In this document: one piece after another, positions 34,594-45,987 of the stretch | How the letters are laid out: the number at the start of each line of letters is the position of its first letter | How positions within the stretch are numbered: the first letter of the stretch is position 1 | NCBI RefSeq assembly: GCF_001424045.1 | Contig: NZ_LMQB01000024.1 | Span: forward strand, 248,001-312,000 | Length of the DNA: 64,000 nucleotides | From: Rhizobium sp. Leaf371 | Lineage (GTDB): Bacteria; Pseudomonadota; Alphaproteobacteria; Rhizobiales; Rhizobiaceae | Direction: 5' to 3' | Made by a program: the position numbers and the translations under genes | The notes under the pieces: model-generated | The model's input: only the letters and a program-made list of their open reading frames with translations | What the model was told of the DNA's origin: nothing | Databases searched by the model: none

Positions 34594-35162
34594 CAATATC
34601 TCCAGTTCTCAGTCATTCTTCAAAAGGACGGATGGGAGGACCCGACCGCCGTGGCGTGATATCGTCTTGCCGGAAAACCGGCCTTAAATGAACGTCGATC
34701 CCGATGTTCTTGAACTCTGGCAGCGCCCTTTCACCGGATGGCCTTGCCGCCTTCCGAAAACCCGGCGTCTGACGGACGTTGATATGTCCAACCCACTCGC
34801 TGTTTCCAGATCCGCACGATCCGGGTTTTGAACTATGAGCCCGAGCAGGCCCTGCTTGCCCCGTCTCCATGGACGACCCGGGGTGAATGCCAAGTGAACA
34901 TGACACGGGTCCGTCACATGAACGTGAACGTATATACCGCGGACACGCTATTTTTTCGCTGCGCAAGACGCAAGACCCTCGACATGGTAAAGAACTTGTT
35001 GACCACATTTCGATAGTCTTCCTCAAACCGGCCCGAAACGAAAGCCGGCACGCGTCAGATCCGTCTCCGCCTGCGCAAGAGGGACGGGTTCTGGAATGGT
35101 ATTGTGATGGTTCGCGCGTCTCTTCCGACGTGCCTGACCGAGATTACGGAAACGACAGACCG
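34594..35162. other. Divergent intergenic region galU / transglycosylase
   Basis: About 570 nt with no supportable gene. It should hold the promoters of galU and of the transglycosylase. An AT-rich stretch near 34,925-34,955 (GTATATACC, then TTTTTTCG) is a plausible promoter core for the rightward gene. A small GCCGG-AAAA-CCGGC hairpin lies at about 34,670. I see no known riboswitch or sRNA. Confidence 0.4.
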
Positions 35163-36383
35163 ATGAACAGCAACAGTCTGCCCCTTCGCCGCCGCCTCCG
35201 CGCCGCCCTTGTTGCCGCCGCCACCTTCCTTGCCACCACGCCTGCCTTCGCCGATGCCGGCTTCCAGAAGTGGATCAACGGCTTCTATTCGACGGCCGCC
35301 AAGGCGGGCATCACCGAGAGCACCTATCGCAAGGCCTTTGCCGGCGTGAAATCGCCGGACGAGACCGTGATCGAGAAGGCCAATTACCAGCCGGAATTCA
35401 AGCACAAGATCTGGGAATATATCGACAGCCGCGTGAACCCCTACACGCAGAAGGTCGGGCAGGAGATGGCGGTCAAGCACCGTCGCACGCTCGACGCGAT
35501 CGAGAAGCATTTCGGCGTCGATCGCACCGTGCTTCTGGCCATCTGGTCGATGGAATCCAACTACGGCGCCGTTCTGGAGAAGGACGACCGGCTGCATTAC
35601 GTGCCGCGGGCGCTGGCGACGCTCGCCTATGCCGATCCGAAGCGCGCGAAATTCGCCAAGACCCAGCTGATTGCCGCCTTGAAGATCCTCCAGTCGGGAG
35701 ACGTGTCCCCGCGCGAACTGAACGGCTCCTGGGCCGGCGCCATGGGCCACACGCAGTTTATTCCCACGAGCTACCTGCTTTATGCGATCGATGCCGACGG
35801 CAACGGCCATCGCGATATCTGGAACTCGGTTCCCGACGCCTTGGCGACGGCTGCAAACCTGCTGAAGAAAAACGGCTGGCAGCCGGGCATGACCTGGGGC
35901 TACGAGACGGCCGTTCCGGCCGGCGGCTCCGATCTGCAGGGCCAGACGAAGACGCTCAAGCAGTGGGCGGCCCTCGGCTTTACCCGCCCGAACGGCAAGG
36001 GCTTTCGTGACGGCAGCATCCGCGCCACGCTGAAGATGCCGGGCGGTGGCGGCAGCCCCGGCTTCCTGATGACCAAGAACTTCTCCGTCATCAAGCGCTA
36101 CAACGCCTCGGACAGCTATGCGCTCGGCGTCGGCCTGCTGGCCGACGAGATTGCCGGCTTTGGCGGCATGCAGCAGGCCTGGAGCCGGCCGGACGGCACG
36201 CTGGACGTCAAGCAGAAGTTCGAGCTTCAGTCGCGACTGAAGGAACTCGGCTATTACGATGGCGAGGTCGACGGCAATTTCGGCTCCGGCTCGAAGGCGG
36301 CGATCCAGGCCTTCCAGAACCGCAACGGCATGACCCCGGACGGCCAGCCGACCCAGAACCTCCTGCGCGCTCTCAGGGACTGA
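35163..36383 (+). CDS. Lytic murein transglycosylase, MltB family
   Basis: A 406-residue periplasmic enzyme that cleaves glycan strands to 1,6-anhydro ends. A signal peptide (LVAAATFLATTPAFADA) is followed by the MltB catalytic domain (about residues 35-330) with the catalytic glutamate in LAIWSMESNYGAVLEKDDRL (about residue 131), and SWAGAMGHTQFIPTSYL. A peptidoglycan-binding type 1 domain forms the C-terminus (LQSRLKELGYYDGEVDGNFG, about 350-406). ATG 35163 is the first start that gives the signal peptide; the open frame continues upstream to 34887 without homology. No lipobox is present, so this is a soluble form. Confidence 0.92.
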   Translation: MNSNSLPLRRRLRAALVAAATFLATTPAFADAGFQKWINGFYSTAAKAGITESTYRKAFAGVKSPDETVIEKANYQPEFKHKIWEYIDSRVNPYTQKVGQEMAVKHRRTLDAIEKHFGVDRTVLLAIWSMESNYGAVLEKDDRLHYVPRALATLAYADPKRAKFAKTQLIAALKILQSGDVSPRELNGSWAGAMGHTQFIPTSYLLYAIDADGNGHRDIWNSVPDALATAANLLKKNGWQPGMTWGYETAVPAGGSDLQGQTKTLKQWAALGFTRPNGKGFRDGSIRATLKMPGGGGSPGFLMTKNFSVIKRYNASDSYALGVGLLADEIAGFGGMQQAWSRPDGTLDVKQKFELQSRLKELGYYDGEVDGNFGSGSKAAIQAFQNRNGMTPDGQPTQNLLRALRD

Positions 36384-36400
36384 GGGACGGCACGGCGAAT

Positions 36401-36427
36401 GCGCCTCGCAGGCTTCAGCAGAGGCGC
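36401..36427 (+). terminator. Hairpin after the transglycosylase gene
   Basis: GCGCCTC (36401-36407) pairs with GAGGCGC (36421-36427) 17 nt after the stop. There is no T-run, so termination here is only possible. Confidence 0.4.
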
Positions 36428-36453
36428 GCCTTCGTGATAAGGTCTGCGGATCA

Positions 36454-37833
36454 ATGAAGAGCCGGGCAGGATGCCTGGCGGGAATGCCGATGTCGATGCC
36501 GAGAACAGCAATCCTTCCCGTTCGTCAGAACAGGTTCCCGCCGCAACCGGTGCGGCAGCCGCGTTTGCGCCGGCTTGCCGTTTTCGTCCTCGCCCTCCTC
36601 CTCGCCCTGCCGGCCGTCACGCTTCTTCCGCCCGCCGGCCGCGCCGAGGCGCAGGAACGACGCACCATCCTCGACATGTTCTTCGGCCGGCCGCGCCAGG
36701 AGCAGCGGGTCTACGAGACCTATGGCGACGACGGCAACACCTATCGGGAGGCGCCGCCGCGGGCCCGGCGCCAGCCAAAGCCCCAGCGCGCCAAGCCCCG
36801 TCCCGTGCCGGTTGCGCCCGATACGCCGGAGATCGTGGAGAAGCAGCCGGACGCGAAGACCGTGCTCGTGGTTGGCGACTTCATCGCCGGCAGCCTCAGC
36901 GACGGCCTGAAGACCGCGTTTGCCGATAGCCCGGGCATCGTCGTCGAGGACCGCAGCGAGGGCTCGTCGGGCATGGTGCGCGACGACTATTTCGACTGGC
37001 CCGATATGCTGCCGGTCTACGCCGACGACGTGAAGCCGGCCCTGATCGTCGTCAGTTTCGGGGCGAACGACCGCCAGCAGATGAAGATCGGCTCCGTGCG
37101 CGAAAAGTATCGCACGGATGCCTGGACGGCCGAATATACACGGCGCGTCGCCGCCTTTGCAGCCCTTGCCCGCAGCCGCAACGTGCCGCTGCTCTGGGTC
37201 GGCATGCCCTCGTTCCAGTCGCCCGCGATGACCACGGACATGGTGACGCTCAACGGCATCTTCCGCGCCGAGGCGGAAAAGATCGGCGGGCAGTTCATCG
37301 ATATCTGGGACGGCTTCGTCGATGAGCAGGGCAAGTTCGTGACGACCGGCTCCGACATCAACGGCCAGCAGGTTCGCCTGCGCGGCGCCGACGGCATCAA
37401 CCTGACGCCGGCGGGCAAGCGCAAGCTCGCCTTCTATGTGGAAAAGGACATCCGGCGTCTCCTCGGCGAAACCGTGGCGCCCGGGCAGGACATTCCGGAC
37501 CCGAGCGGCATGAAGGATCTCGTGGTCACAGTCCCGACCAGCGAGACGATCGTCAAGACCCAGCCGATCAGCCTTGTCGATCCGGAGCTCGACGGCGCAT
37601 CCACGCTTCTGGACGATGCGAGCCTTCCGGCCAGCACCGGGCGCAGCGCGCGGGATCTGCTGGTCGAAAAAGGCGAGGCCCCGCCCGCGCCGTTCGGCCG
37701 GATCGACGATTTTCGGATGGTGAAAACGGCTCTGGCGCCGGAAACGCCAAAGGCCGACGAACCGGCAACGCCCGTTGCAGGTCCCGTGCCATCGACGACC
37801 GCACCGCCCTGGCAGGCCGTCCCGCTCAGATAG
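36454..37833 (+). CDS. DUF459 (SGNH-fold) exported protein
   Basis: A 459-residue protein with an export signal at about residues 38-60 (LAVFVLALLLALPAVTLLPP) and a Pro/Arg-rich linker, then an SGNH-hydrolase-like domain (about 125-340): VLVVGDFIAGSLSDGLKTAF, VVSFGANDRQQMK and DGINLTPAGKRKLAFYVEKD. The block I GDS serine is Phe (GDF) and the block V DxxH histidine is Asn (DGIN), so the classical catalytic triad is not present; from memory these substitutions are common in rhizobial DUF459 proteins. Function unknown; the cell envelope is likely. The start could also be ATG 36484. A 77-nt gap separates it from the transglycosylase gene. Confidence 0.7.
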   Translation: MKSRAGCLAGMPMSMPRTAILPVRQNRFPPQPVRQPRLRRLAVFVLALLLALPAVTLLPPAGRAEAQERRTILDMFFGRPRQEQRVYETYGDDGNTYREAPPRARRQPKPQRAKPRPVPVAPDTPEIVEKQPDAKTVLVVGDFIAGSLSDGLKTAFADSPGIVVEDRSEGSSGMVRDDYFDWPDMLPVYADDVKPALIVVSFGANDRQQMKIGSVREKYRTDAWTAEYTRRVAAFAALARSRNVPLLWVGMPSFQSPAMTTDMVTLNGIFRAEAEKIGGQFIDIWDGFVDEQGKFVTTGSDINGQQVRLRGADGINLTPAGKRKLAFYVEKDIRRLLGETVAPGQDIPDPSGMKDLVVTVPTSETIVKTQPISLVDPELDGASTLLDDASLPASTGRSARDLLVEKGEAPPAPFGRIDDFRMVKTALAPETPKADEPATPVAGPVPSTTAPPWQAVPLR

Positions 37834-37859
37834 AGTCCGAGCGGGCGCCATTTATTGTC

Positions 37860-38471
37860 TCAGGCAGCCTTGAGCGTGGCAATCGTTGCGAGCGCCGCCT
37901 TGGTCGCAGCGTCCCGCGGCTCTGCGCCGAGCGCCAGGCCCTCGGCCACGAAGACCTCCGGATGGGTAACACCGATGAAGGCGAGAACCGACCGCAGGTA
38001 GGTTTCGGCATGCTCGAAGGGCTGCGACGGCGTGCCCGGACCATAGAACCCACCGCGTGCGATCGTCAGGATGACGCGCTTGTCGCCGACGAGGCCCTCC
38101 GGACCGGCCTCGGTGTAGCGGAAGGTTTTGCCGGCGATGCAGATGCGGTCCACCCAGCTTTTCAGCTGGCTTGATATGCCGAAATTGTAGAGCGCCACGC
38201 CGATGACAACGATATCGGCTTCCAGAAACGCCGTGAGAACCCTGCCGCCCAGCGCCAGATCCTCCTGAAGCGCCTGATCGTGCTGAACATCGTCGCTTTG
38301 TCCGGCCAGATACCGGCCGGAGAGGTGGGCGACCGGTTCGGCGGCGAGATCGTGATAGGTGACCTCGATGTCGGGATGACCCGCCGTCAGGCGTTCGACG
38401 GCAGCCTTGGACAGGGCCCGGCTGACGGAATGGTCGCCGAGAATGCTGGAGTCGAGGTGGAGGAGTTTCAT
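37860..38471 (-). CDS. azoR: FMN-dependent NADH-azoreductase
   Basis: A 203-residue flavodoxin-like quinone/azo reductase. It starts MKLLHLDSSILGDHSVSRAL (FMN loop SSxxxxxSxS), with FLEADIVVIGVALYNFGISS and TIARGGFYGPGTP as further family blocks. It probably detoxifies quinones and azo compounds by two-electron reduction. ATG 38471 has AAGGA 10 nt upstream. It is divergent from an HxlR regulator, a common pairing in which the regulator controls the reductase in response to electrophiles. Confidence 0.9.
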   Translation of the reverse strand: MKLLHLDSSILGDHSVSRALSKAAVERLTAGHPDIEVTYHDLAAEPVAHLSGRYLAGQSDDVQHDQALQEDLALGGRVLTAFLEADIVVIGVALYNFGISSQLKSWVDRICIAGKTFRYTEAGPEGLVGDKRVILTIARGGFYGPGTPSQPFEHAETYLRSVLAFIGVTHPEVFVAEGLALGAEPRDAATKAALATIATLKAA

Positions 38472-38486
38472 GATGTCTATCCTTTG

Positions 38487-38501
38487 ATGCACGATGTGCA
38501 T
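38487..38501. promoter_or_regulatory. Palindrome in the azoR-hxlR divergent promoter region
   Basis: ATGCAC-GAT-GTGCAT, perfect 6-bp arms, 15 nt before the azoR start codon. It is placed to block azoR translation or transcription and is a candidate HxlR-type operator. A second feature, GTTACT and GGTACT about 20 nt apart near 38,570-38,595, lies closer to hxlR. Confidence 0.45.
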
Positions 38502-38634
38502 GGTCAGTCGATGGTGACGGCGCATGGAAACGCGACGCCGCGCTTTGTCCTGCGAGACGCTGGGAATTCCAGTTACTTTTCCATACCGAGGTACTATGAA
38601 TGATGTGTCGGAACGTGCGCAAGGAGGCACATCT

Positions 38635-39024
38635 ATGACACCTGCAAATAAGGACATGACGCTGGAGACGCTGCACGAGACCCATGACTGCCGCATGGCG
38701 AGCGCCCTCCTCTCCCGGATCGGCGACAAATGGTCGGTGCTGGTGGTGATGCTGCTGACGCCGGGACCCAGGCGCTTCAACGCGCTCAAGCGGGCGCTGG
38801 GCAGCATCTCGCAACGTATGCTGACGCTGACGCTTCGCAATCTGGAACGGGACGGGCTGGTGACGCGGACGATCTACCCGACCATTCCGCCGAAGGTGGA
38901 ATATGCGCTGACCGATCTCGGCCAGTCGCTGCGCGAGCCCGTGCAGGCGCTCGGCAATTGGGCCTTCGAGCATCAGGAGCAAATCGACCGGGCACGCCTG
39001 GCCTACGACGAGCGGCAGGCGTGA
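38635..39024 (+). CDS. HxlR-family transcriptional regulator
   Basis: A 129-residue winged-helix regulator. Conserved HxlR sequence: [60 protein letters not shown] and [15 protein letters not shown]. Cysteine near residue 18 sits where redox-sensing HxlR proteins (YodB, HypR) carry their sensor Cys. AAGGAGG lies 7 nt before ATG 38635. It is divergent from azoR and is the likely sensor of quinone or electrophile stress that controls it. Confidence 0.92.
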   Translation: MTPANKDMTLETLHETHDCRMASALLSRIGDKWSVLVVMLLTPGPRRFNALKRALGSISQRMLTLTLRNLERDGLVTRTIYPTIPPKVEYALTDLGQSLREPVQALGNWAFEHQEQIDRARLAYDERQA

Positions 39025-39087
39025 TCGGCCAACGCGCGCCGTGACCGAACCTCGGGGCTGAATGCGCTGCAGGCCTTGCGGCCTTGC

Positions 39088-39118
39088 CGCGTGAGGGCGG
39101 CACCGTTTCCCTCACGCG
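39088..39118. terminator. Hairpin between convergent hxlR-type gene and gltD
   Basis: CGCGTGAGGG (39088-39097) and CCCTCACGCG (39109-39118) form a perfect 10-bp stem with an 11-nt loop. No T-run on either side, so it could be a transcription or RNA-end barrier. Confidence 0.5.
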
Positions 39119-39166
39119 CGATGCCCGGCGGACCGGACATCGCGCATCACAGGAGGCCGCGCGGGA

Positions 39167-40621
39167 TCAGCGCGGCAGAACGCTGGAGCCCATCAGGGCC
39201 TCGTCGATCGCACGGGCTGCCTGGCGCCCTTCACGAATGGCCCAGACGACGAGCGACTGGCCACGGCGCACGTCGCCGGCAGCCCAGATCTTGTCGACGG
39301 AGGTCCGATAGTCCTTGTCGTCGGCAATCACGTTGCTGGAGCCGCGACGGTCGGTGTTGATGGCGAGCGCGTCGCCGAGCTCCTCCAGAACGCCCGTCTT
39401 CAAGGGGCCGCTGAAGCCGATGGCGATGAAGGCGAGGTCGGCCTTGATGACGAACTCCGTGCCGGGAACCGGCTTGCGGCGATCGTCGACCTGACAGCAC
39501 TTCACGCCGGTCAGCACACCGTCTTCGCCGACGAATTCGAGCGTCGCGACCTGGAATTCGCGCACGGCGCCTTCGGCCTGCGACGAGGAGGTGCGCATCT
39601 TCGTGGCCCAGAACGGCCAGACGGCAAGCTTGTCTTCCTTCTCCGGCGGCTGCGGACGGATGTCGAGCTGCGTCACCTTGACGGCACCCTGACGAAACGC
39701 AGTGCCGACGCAGTCGGACGCCGTGTCACCGCCGCCAACGACGACGATGTGCTTGCCACCGGCAAGGATCGGGTCCGAAGGCCAGCCGACGCTGTCGATG
39801 TTCTCGCGGCCGACGCGGCGGTTCTGCTGCACGAGATACGGCATGGCATCGTGAACGCCGGCAAAATCGCCGCCGGGAATGCCGGCATCGCGCGGCGTCT
39901 CGGAGCCGCCGCAATACAGCACGGCGTCGTGCTCCTCGCGCAGGCTCTCCACCGTGCGGTCCACACCGATATTGACGCCGTAATGGAAGGTGACGCCCTC
40001 GCCGGTCATCTGCTCGACGCGGCGATCGATGAAGTTCTTCTCCATCTTGAAGTCCGGAATGCCGTAGCGCAGCAGGCCGCCGGCCTTGGTCTCGCGCTCG
40101 TAGACATGCACCGCATGGCCGGCGCGCGCCAGCTGCTGGGCGGCGGCCATGCCGGCCGGACCCGAACCGATGATGCCGATCGACTTGCCGGTCTTCGTCA
40201 CCGCAGGCTTCGGCACGATATAGCCCATCTCGTAGGCCTTGTCGGCGATCGCCTGCTCGATGGTCTTGATGGTGACCGGCGCGTCCTCGAGGTTCAGCGT
40301 ACAGGCTTCCTCGCAGGGCGCGGGGCAGATGCGGCCGGTGAATTCGGGGAAGTTGTTGGTCGAGTGCAGGTTGCGGATCGCCTCTTCCCAGTTGCCGCTG
40401 TAGACGAGATCGTTCCAGTCGGGGATCTGGTTGTGCACCGGGCAGCCGGTCGGGCCGTGGCAGAAGGGAATGCCGCAATCCATGCAGCGTGCCGCCTGCT
40501 TCTGGACTTCAGGCTCCGACATCGGGATCGTGAATTCCCGGAAATGACGGATGCGATCGGAGGCCGGCTGATACTTTGCCAGCTGCCGGTCGATCTCCAT
40601 GAAACCTGTAACCTTGCCCAT
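39167..40621 (-). CDS. gltD: Glutamate synthase small (beta) subunit
   Basis: A 484-residue NADPH-binding subunit of glutamate synthase. The N-terminal cysteine clusters for [4Fe-4S] are visible ([34 protein letters not shown]), followed by an FAD site ([20 protein letters not shown]), an NADPH site ([15 protein letters not shown]) and [18 protein letters not shown] near the end. GAGGG stands 10-11 nt before ATG 40621. It lies downstream of gltB on the same strand with a 326-nt gap, so it may have its own promoter or be part of a long transcript. Confidence 0.95.
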   Translation of the reverse strand: MGKVTGFMEIDRQLAKYQPASDRIRHFREFTIPMSEPEVQKQAARCMDCGIPFCHGPTGCPVHNQIPDWNDLVYSGNWEEAIRNLHSTNNFPEFTGRICPAPCEEACTLNLEDAPVTIKTIEQAIADKAYEMGYIVPKPAVTKTGKSIGIIGSGPAGMAAAQQLARAGHAVHVYERETKAGGLLRYGIPDFKMEKNFIDRRVEQMTGEGVTFHYGVNIGVDRTVESLREEHDAVLYCGGSETPRDAGIPGGDFAGVHDAMPYLVQQNRRVGRENIDSVGWPSDPILAGGKHIVVVGGGDTASDCVGTAFRQGAVKVTQLDIRPQPPEKEDKLAVWPFWATKMRTSSSQAEGAVREFQVATLEFVGEDGVLTGVKCCQVDDRRKPVPGTEFVIKADLAFIAIGFSGPLKTGVLEELGDALAINTDRRGSSNVIADDKDYRTSVDKIWAAGDVRRGQSLVVWAIREGRQAARAIDEALMGSSVLPR

Positions 40622-40947
40622 GACGTAACCCTCAATCGTCGCCGTGGAAGCGCTGATGCCACCCGCGCCGCGCCCACCCGTTTCTGTTTCTGACCGCCGG
40701 GCGACCGGCAGCTTTTCATCCCGTTGTCGCCGGACCCGGCGAACGCTCCATCGAATGTCCCGGTGCCGAGACGGTCGCTGGTCCCGTGCCGGCAAGCTCT
40801 TGTCCCCGCGCTTCTGCGCCAACTGGCTGTCCGCCAACCGCTAGAGTTGGACCAAGCAGGCCGGCTTCGGCCGCTGCCACACGTGCGGGAGAGACGCCGG
40901 CCCGGAGACGACGGAGCCTGTTCCTTCGCCGGCGGTGGGGCCGCCGA
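40622..40947. other. gltB-gltD intergenic region
   Basis: 326 nt with no supportable gene on either strand; GC-rich, no strong palindrome or terminator seen. Likely untranslated spacer of a gltBD transcript, possibly with a secondary promoter for gltD. Confidence 0.4.
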
Positions 40948-43900
40948 TTACTCGGCAGCCTCCGCCATTTTCATCCGCTCCATATCCTCGAGCGCACGAC
41001 GGTACTCGACCGGCATGACCTTGCGGAATTTCGGCCGGAAGTCCGCCCAGTTGTCGAGGATCTCCTTGGCGCGGGGCGAGCCCGTATAATGGAGATGGTT
41101 GGAGATCAGCTGCACCAGCCGCTCCTCGTCATGGCGGGTCATGTCGCCGGAGACGTCCACCATGCCCTTGTGCATGAGGTCGCCACCGTGATGATGCAGC
41201 TTTTCCAGCATGTCGTCTTCTTCCGGAACCGGCTGCAGCTCGACCATGGCCATGTTGCAGCGTTGCGGGAAGTCGGCGCTCTCGTCCAGCACATAGGCGA
41301 CGCCGCCCGACATGCCGGCCGCGAAGTTGCGGCCGGTCTCGCCGAGCACGACCACCACGCCGCCCGTCATGTATTCGCAGCCATGGTCGCCCACGCCCTC
41401 GACCACCGCGATGGCGCCCGAGTTGCGCACGGCGAAGCGTTCGCCGGCCACGCCGTTGAAGTAGCACTCGCCGGAGATCGCGCCGTAGAGCACCGTATTG
41501 CCGACGATGATCGATTCCGCCGCCTTGATCTTCGATGCCTCGGAGGGACGCACGACGATGCGACCGCCGGACAGGCCCTTGCCGACATAGTCGTTGCCGT
41601 CGCCAATCAGGTCGAAGGTGATGCCGCGTGCGAGGAATGCGCCGAACGACTGACCCGCCGTGCCGCGCAGGGTCACGAAGATCGTATCGTCCTTCAGCCC
41701 CTTGTGGCGCCAGCGCTTGGCCACTTCGCCCGACAGCATGGCGCCGGCCGAGCGGTCGACGTTCTTGATCGTCGCCTCGATCTTCACCGGGGTCTTGGAC
41801 TCCAGCGCCGGCATCGCTTCCGCGATCAGCTTCCGGTCGAGAATGTCGTGGATCGGATGGTTCTGCTTCTCCGTCCAGTAGGTCGCTTCCTTCGGCGCAT
41901 CCACCTTGTAGAAGATGTTGGAGAAATCGAGCCCGTTCGCCTTCCAGTGCGAGATCAGCGTGTCCTTCTCCAGCAGTTCCGAGGCGCCGATGATGTCGTC
42001 GAACCTCGACACGCCGAGCGAGGCGAGGATTTCCCGGACCTCTTCAGCGACGAAGAAGAAGTAGTTGACCACATGCTCGGGCGCACCCTTGAAGCGCTTG
42101 CGCAGGACCGGGTCCTGCGTCGCCACGCCCACCGGACAGGTGTTCAGATGGCACTTGCGCATCATGATGCAGCCGGCGGCGATCAGCGGCGCGGTGGAGA
42201 AGCCGAACTCGTCGGCCCCGAGCAGCGCGCCGATGATGACGTCGCGGCCGGTCTTCAGGCCGCCATCCACCTGCAGCGCGATGCGCGAGCGCAGGCCGTT
42301 CAGAACCAGCGTCTGGTGCGTCTCGGCGAGGCCGATTTCCCACGGGCTGCCGGCATGCTTCAGCGATGTCAGCGGCGAGGCGCCGGTGCCGCCGTCGTAA
42401 CCGGAGACGGTGATATGGTCGGCGCGCGCCTTGGCGACCCCGGCGGCAACCGTGCCGACGCCGACTTCCGAGACGAGCTTGACGGAGACGTTGGCTTCCG
42501 GATTGACGTTCTTCAGGTCGTAGATCAGCTGGGCCAGATCTTCGATCGAATAGATGTCATGGTGCGGCGGCGGCGAGATGAGGCCGACGCCCGGCGTCGA
42601 ATGCCGGGTCTTGGCGACGGTCGCGTCCACCTTGTGGCCAGGCAGCTGACCGCCTTCGCCGGGCTTTGCACCCTGCGCCACCTTGATCTGCAGCATGTCG
42701 GCATTGACGAGATATTCCGTCGTCACGCCGAAGCGGCCGGACGCCACCTGCTTGATCGCGGACCGTTCCGGGTTGGCCGAGCCGTCGTGAAGCGGGAAGT
42801 AGCGATCGCTCTCCTCGCCCCCCTCGCCGGTGTTCGACTTGCCGCCGATCCGGTTCATGGCGATCGCAAGCGTCGTGTGCGCCTCGCGCGAGATGGAGCC
42901 GAACGACATCGCGCCGGTCGAGAAGCGCTTGACGATTTCGGCAGCCGGCTCGACCGCGTCGATCGAGATCGACGTACGGCCGAGACCGTCTGCACCCTTG
43001 ATGGTGAAGAGCCCGCGAATGGTGTTCATGCGCAGAGCGTCGCCGTTCACCATGTCGGCGAACGCGCGGTAATGATCCTGCGCATTGCCGCGCACGGCAT
43101 GCTGGAGCGAGGCGATCGAGTCCGGCGACCAGGCATGGCCTTCGCCGCGCATGCGGTAGGCATATTCGCCGCCGACATCCAGCGTGTTGGTCAGGACCGG
43201 ATCGGGACCGAACGCCGCCTGGTGACGGTTGTAGGTCTCCTCGGCGATCTCCTTGAGGCCGATGCCTTCGATCTGCGTGGCCGTTCCGAAGAAATAGCGC
43301 TCGATCAGGGCGCTCGAAAGACCGACGGCATCGAAGATCTGCCCGCCGCAATAGGACTGGTAGGTCGAGATGCCCATCTTCGACATGACCTTGAGGATGC
43401 CCTTCCCCACGGCCTTGATGTAGCGATAGACGATCTCGCTGCCGTCGACTTCCTTGGGGAACTCGCCGCGCTTGTGCATGTCGGTCAGCGTGTCGAAGGC
43501 GAGATAGGGGTTGATCGCCTCGGCGCCGTAGCCGGCGAGCAGCGCGAAGTGATGGATCTCGCGCGGCTCGCCCGATTCCACCACGAGGCCGACCGAAGTG
43601 CGAAGCCCCTTGCGGATCAGGTGATGGTGGACGGCCGCGGTTGCAAGCAGCGCCGGAATGGCGATGCGATCCGGACCGACCTGGCGATCGGACAGCACGA
43701 TGATGTTGTAGCCGCCCTTCACCGCCGCTTCCGCCCGTTCGCAGAGCCGGTCGAGAATTTCCGGCATGCCTTCGGCGCCGCGCGCGACGTCATAGGTGAA
43801 GTCGAGCGTCTTGGTGTCGAAACGGTCTTCCGTGTGGCCGATCGAGCGGATCTTTTCGAGATCGCCATTGGTCAGGATCGGCTGGCGCACTTCCAGCCGC

Positions 43901-45699
43901 TTGGCATGCGATGCCCCGACATGGTCGAGAATGTTCGGCCGTGGCCCGATGAAGGAGACGAGGCTCATCACCAGCTCTTCGCGGATCGGATCGATCGGCG
44001 GGTTGGTGACCTGCGCGAAGTTCTGCTTGAAATAGGTGTAGAGCAGCTTCGACTTCGACGACATGGCCGAGATCGGCGTATCCGTCCCCATCGAGCCAAT
44101 CGCTTCCTGACCGGTCGTCGCCATCGGCGACATCAGGATCTTGGTGTCTTCGAGCGTGTAGCCGAAGGCCTGCTGGCGATCGAGCAGCGACACGTCGCGG
44201 CGCAGCGCGCGCGGCTCCACCGGCTTCAGTTCTTCGAGGATCAACTGTGTGTTGTCGAGCCACTTGCGATAGGGATGCTGAGCGGCGAGCGAGGACTTCA
44301 CTTCCTCGTCGGAAATGATGCGGCCCTCTTCCATGTCGATCAGCAGCATCTTGCCCGGCTGAAGGCGCCACTTCTTGACGATGCTTTCCTCCGGCACCGG
44401 CAGCGTGCCGGCTTCGGATGCCAGGATGACGCGGTCGTCGTCGGTGACGAGGTAGCGGGCCGGACGCAGGCCGTTGCGGTCGAGCGTCGCGCCGATCTGG
44501 CGGCCATCGGTGAAACAGACGGCAGCCGGACCGTCCCACGGCTCCATCAGGGCGGCATGGTACTCGTAGAAGGCCTTGCGCTCGGCCCCCATCAGCTGGT
44601 TGCCGGCCCAGGCTTCGGGGATCAGCATCATCACCGCATGCGACAGCGAATAGCCGCCCTGCACGAGGAATTCGAGCGCGTTGTCGAAGCAGGCGGTGTC
44701 CGACTGCCCCTCATAGGAGATCGGCCAGAGCTTGGAGATGTCGTCGCCGAAGAGCGGCGAGGATACCGACGCCTGGCGCGCCGCCATCCAGTTGACGTTG
44801 GAGCGCAGCGTGTTGATCTCGCCGTTATGGGCGACCATGCGATAGGGATGCGCGAGCTTCCAGGACGGGAAGGTGTTGGTGGAGAAGCGCTGGTGCACGA
44901 GCGCGACCGCGCTCTCGAACCGCGGGTCTTCCAGATCCTTGAAATAGGCCGCGACCTGATAGGCGAGGAACATGCCCTTGTAGATGATCGTCTTCGACGA
45001 CAGCGACACGGGATAGAAACCGGTTTCCGCACCCTTATAGGCATCGTAGATCCGGTTGGAGATGACCTTGCGCAGCGTGAACAGACGCCGCTCGAACTCG
45101 GCATTGGTCGCGGCATCGCGGCCGGCGCCGATGAACACCTGCACGTGACGCGGCTCGGTGGCCGCGATATGCGGCGCCTTCGACAGCGAGGCATTATCGA
45201 CCGGGACGTCGCGGAAGCCGAGCAGCGACTGCCCCTCTTCGGCAACGACATCGGCGATGACCTGCTTGAAATGCGCGATCTGCGCCTCGTCCTGCGGCAT
45301 GAACAGGTAGCCGACGGCATAATCGCCGGCGCGTGGCAACGTCACGCCCTGCGCGGCCATTTCCTCACGGAAGAAACGGTCCGGAATCTGCACCAGAATG
45401 CCGGCGCCATCGCCCATCAGCGGATCGGCACCGACGGCACCGCGATGCGTCAGGTTTTCGAGGATGAACAGGCCGTCGCGCACGATCTGGTGCGACTTGA
45501 CGCCCTTCATATGCGCGACGAAGCCGACGCCGCAGGCATCGTGCTCGTTGCGCGGATCGTAGAGACCCTGCTTGGCCGGCAGGCCACCCTTGTAGGTATT
45601 CGCAGGGAACGCTTTCGGGAAAACGGCCGTCGTCGTCGCGGTGGCGTCAGCCTCTACGCGATGGGATGCGGCGTCATGTGATGGCGTGATGTGCGTCAT
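40948..45699 (-). CDS. gltB: Glutamate synthase large (alpha) subunit
   Basis: A 1583-residue enzyme that with GltD makes glutamate from glutamine and 2-oxoglutarate. After a propeptide of about 55 residues the class II amidotransferase domain begins at the catalytic cysteine in [14 protein letters not shown]. The central and FMN domains follow ([40 protein letters not shown]), then the [3Fe-4S] cysteines ([20 protein letters not shown]) and the C-terminal beta-helix (GSFG/GGxxG repeats; [20 protein letters not shown]). ATG 45699 has GGAGGG 6 nt upstream; the frame is open to 45771 without support. Length is normal. Confidence 0.96.
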   Translation of the reverse strand: MTHITPSHDAASHRVEADATATTTAVFPKAFPANTYKGGLPAKQGLYDPRNEHDACGVGFVAHMKGVKSHQIVRDGLFILENLTHRGAVGADPLMGDGAGILVQIPDRFFREEMAAQGVTLPRAGDYAVGYLFMPQDEAQIAHFKQVIADVVAEEGQSLLGFRDVPVDNASLSKAPHIAATEPRHVQVFIGAGRDAATNAEFERRLFTLRKVISNRIYDAYKGAETGFYPVSLSSKTIIYKGMFLAYQVAAYFKDLEDPRFESAVALVHQRFSTNTFPSWKLAHPYRMVAHNGEINTLRSNVNWMAARQASVSSPLFGDDISKLWPISYEGQSDTACFDNALEFLVQGGYSLSHAVMMLIPEAWAGNQLMGAERKAFYEYHAALMEPWDGPAAVCFTDGRQIGATLDRNGLRPARYLVTDDDRVILASEAGTLPVPEESIVKKWRLQPGKMLLIDMEEGRIISDEEVKSSLAAQHPYRKWLDNTQLILEELKPVEPRALRRDVSLLDRQQAFGYTLEDTKILMSPMATTGQEAIGSMGTDTPISAMSSKSKLLYTYFKQNFAQVTNPPIDPIREELVMSLVSFIGPRPNILDHVGASHAKRLEVRQPILTNGDLEKIRSIGHTEDRFDTKTLDFTYDVARGAEGMPEILDRLCERAEAAVKGGYNIIVLSDRQVGPDRIAIPALLATAAVHHHLIRKGLRTSVGLVVESGEPREIHHFALLAGYGAEAINPYLAFDTLTDMHKRGEFPKEVDGSEIVYRYIKAVGKGILKVMSKMGISTYQSYCGGQIFDAVGLSSALIERYFFGTATQIEGIGLKEIAEETYNRHQAAFGPDPVLTNTLDVGGEYAYRMRGEGHAWSPDSIASLQHAVRGNAQDHYRAFADMVNGDALRMNTIRGLFTIKGADGLGRTSISIDAVEPAAEIVKRFSTGAMSFGSISREAHTTLAIAMNRIGGKSNTGEGGEESDRYFPLHDGSANPERSAIKQVASGRFGVTTEYLVNADMLQIKVAQGAKPGEGGQLPGHKVDATVAKTRHSTPGVGLISPPPHHDIYSIEDLAQLIYDLKNVNPEANVSVKLVSEVGVGTVAAGVAKARADHITVSGYDGGTGASPLTSLKHAGSPWEIGLAETHQTLVLNGLRSRIALQVDGGLKTGRDVIIGALLGADEFGFSTAPLIAAGCIMMRKCHLNTCPVGVATQDPVLRKRFKGAPEHVVNYFFFVAEEVREILASLGVSRFDDIIGASELLEKDTLISHWKANGLDFSNIFYKVDAPKEATYWTEKQNHPIHDILDRKLIAEAMPALESKTPVKIEATIKNVDRSAGAMLSGEVAKRWRHKGLKDDTIFVTLRGTAGQSFGAFLARGITFDLIGDGNDYVGKGLSGGRIVVRPSEASKIKAAESIIVGNTVLYGAISGECYFNGVAGERFAVRNSGAIAVVEGVGDHGCEYMTGGVVVVLGETGRNFAAGMSGGVAYVLDESADFPQRCNMAMVELQPVPEEDDMLEKLHHHGGDLMHKGMVDVSGDMTRHDEERLVQLISNHLHYTGSPRAKEILDNWADFRPKFRKVMPVEYRRALEDMERMKMAEAAE

Positions 45700-45987
45700 C
45701 GTCTTCCCTCCTGTTGCGGCCCTCGTCTCTCGGGCCTGCCGTCGTCGGGGCGCACGCGCGGCTTCAAACACGCGGTGACGCCCGGTCTATCGTTGCATGA
45801 TCCTGTGCCGCTCGCAAACGAAGCTTGGCGGTGTCGGGTCAGAAGATCCGCGACCATTTGACAGGGAGCACCGGCGTCGCGCCGGACGCGCGGAGAAAAG
45901 CCGGATGGCTCGCCGCGCGAAGAGTGTTTCCCTGCACCGGCCCCGCGCCGCTTGGATGTGCGCTTCGGGCCATTCGGTCTCCAGACC

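Noticed and set aside
40786-45681. A 1631-codon open frame on the plus strand
   Set aside because: It lies wholly antisense to gltB, whose domains are unmistakable. Its composition (Arg, His, Asp, Gly, Val) is that of a high-GC mirror frame, and no ribosome site or domain is present.
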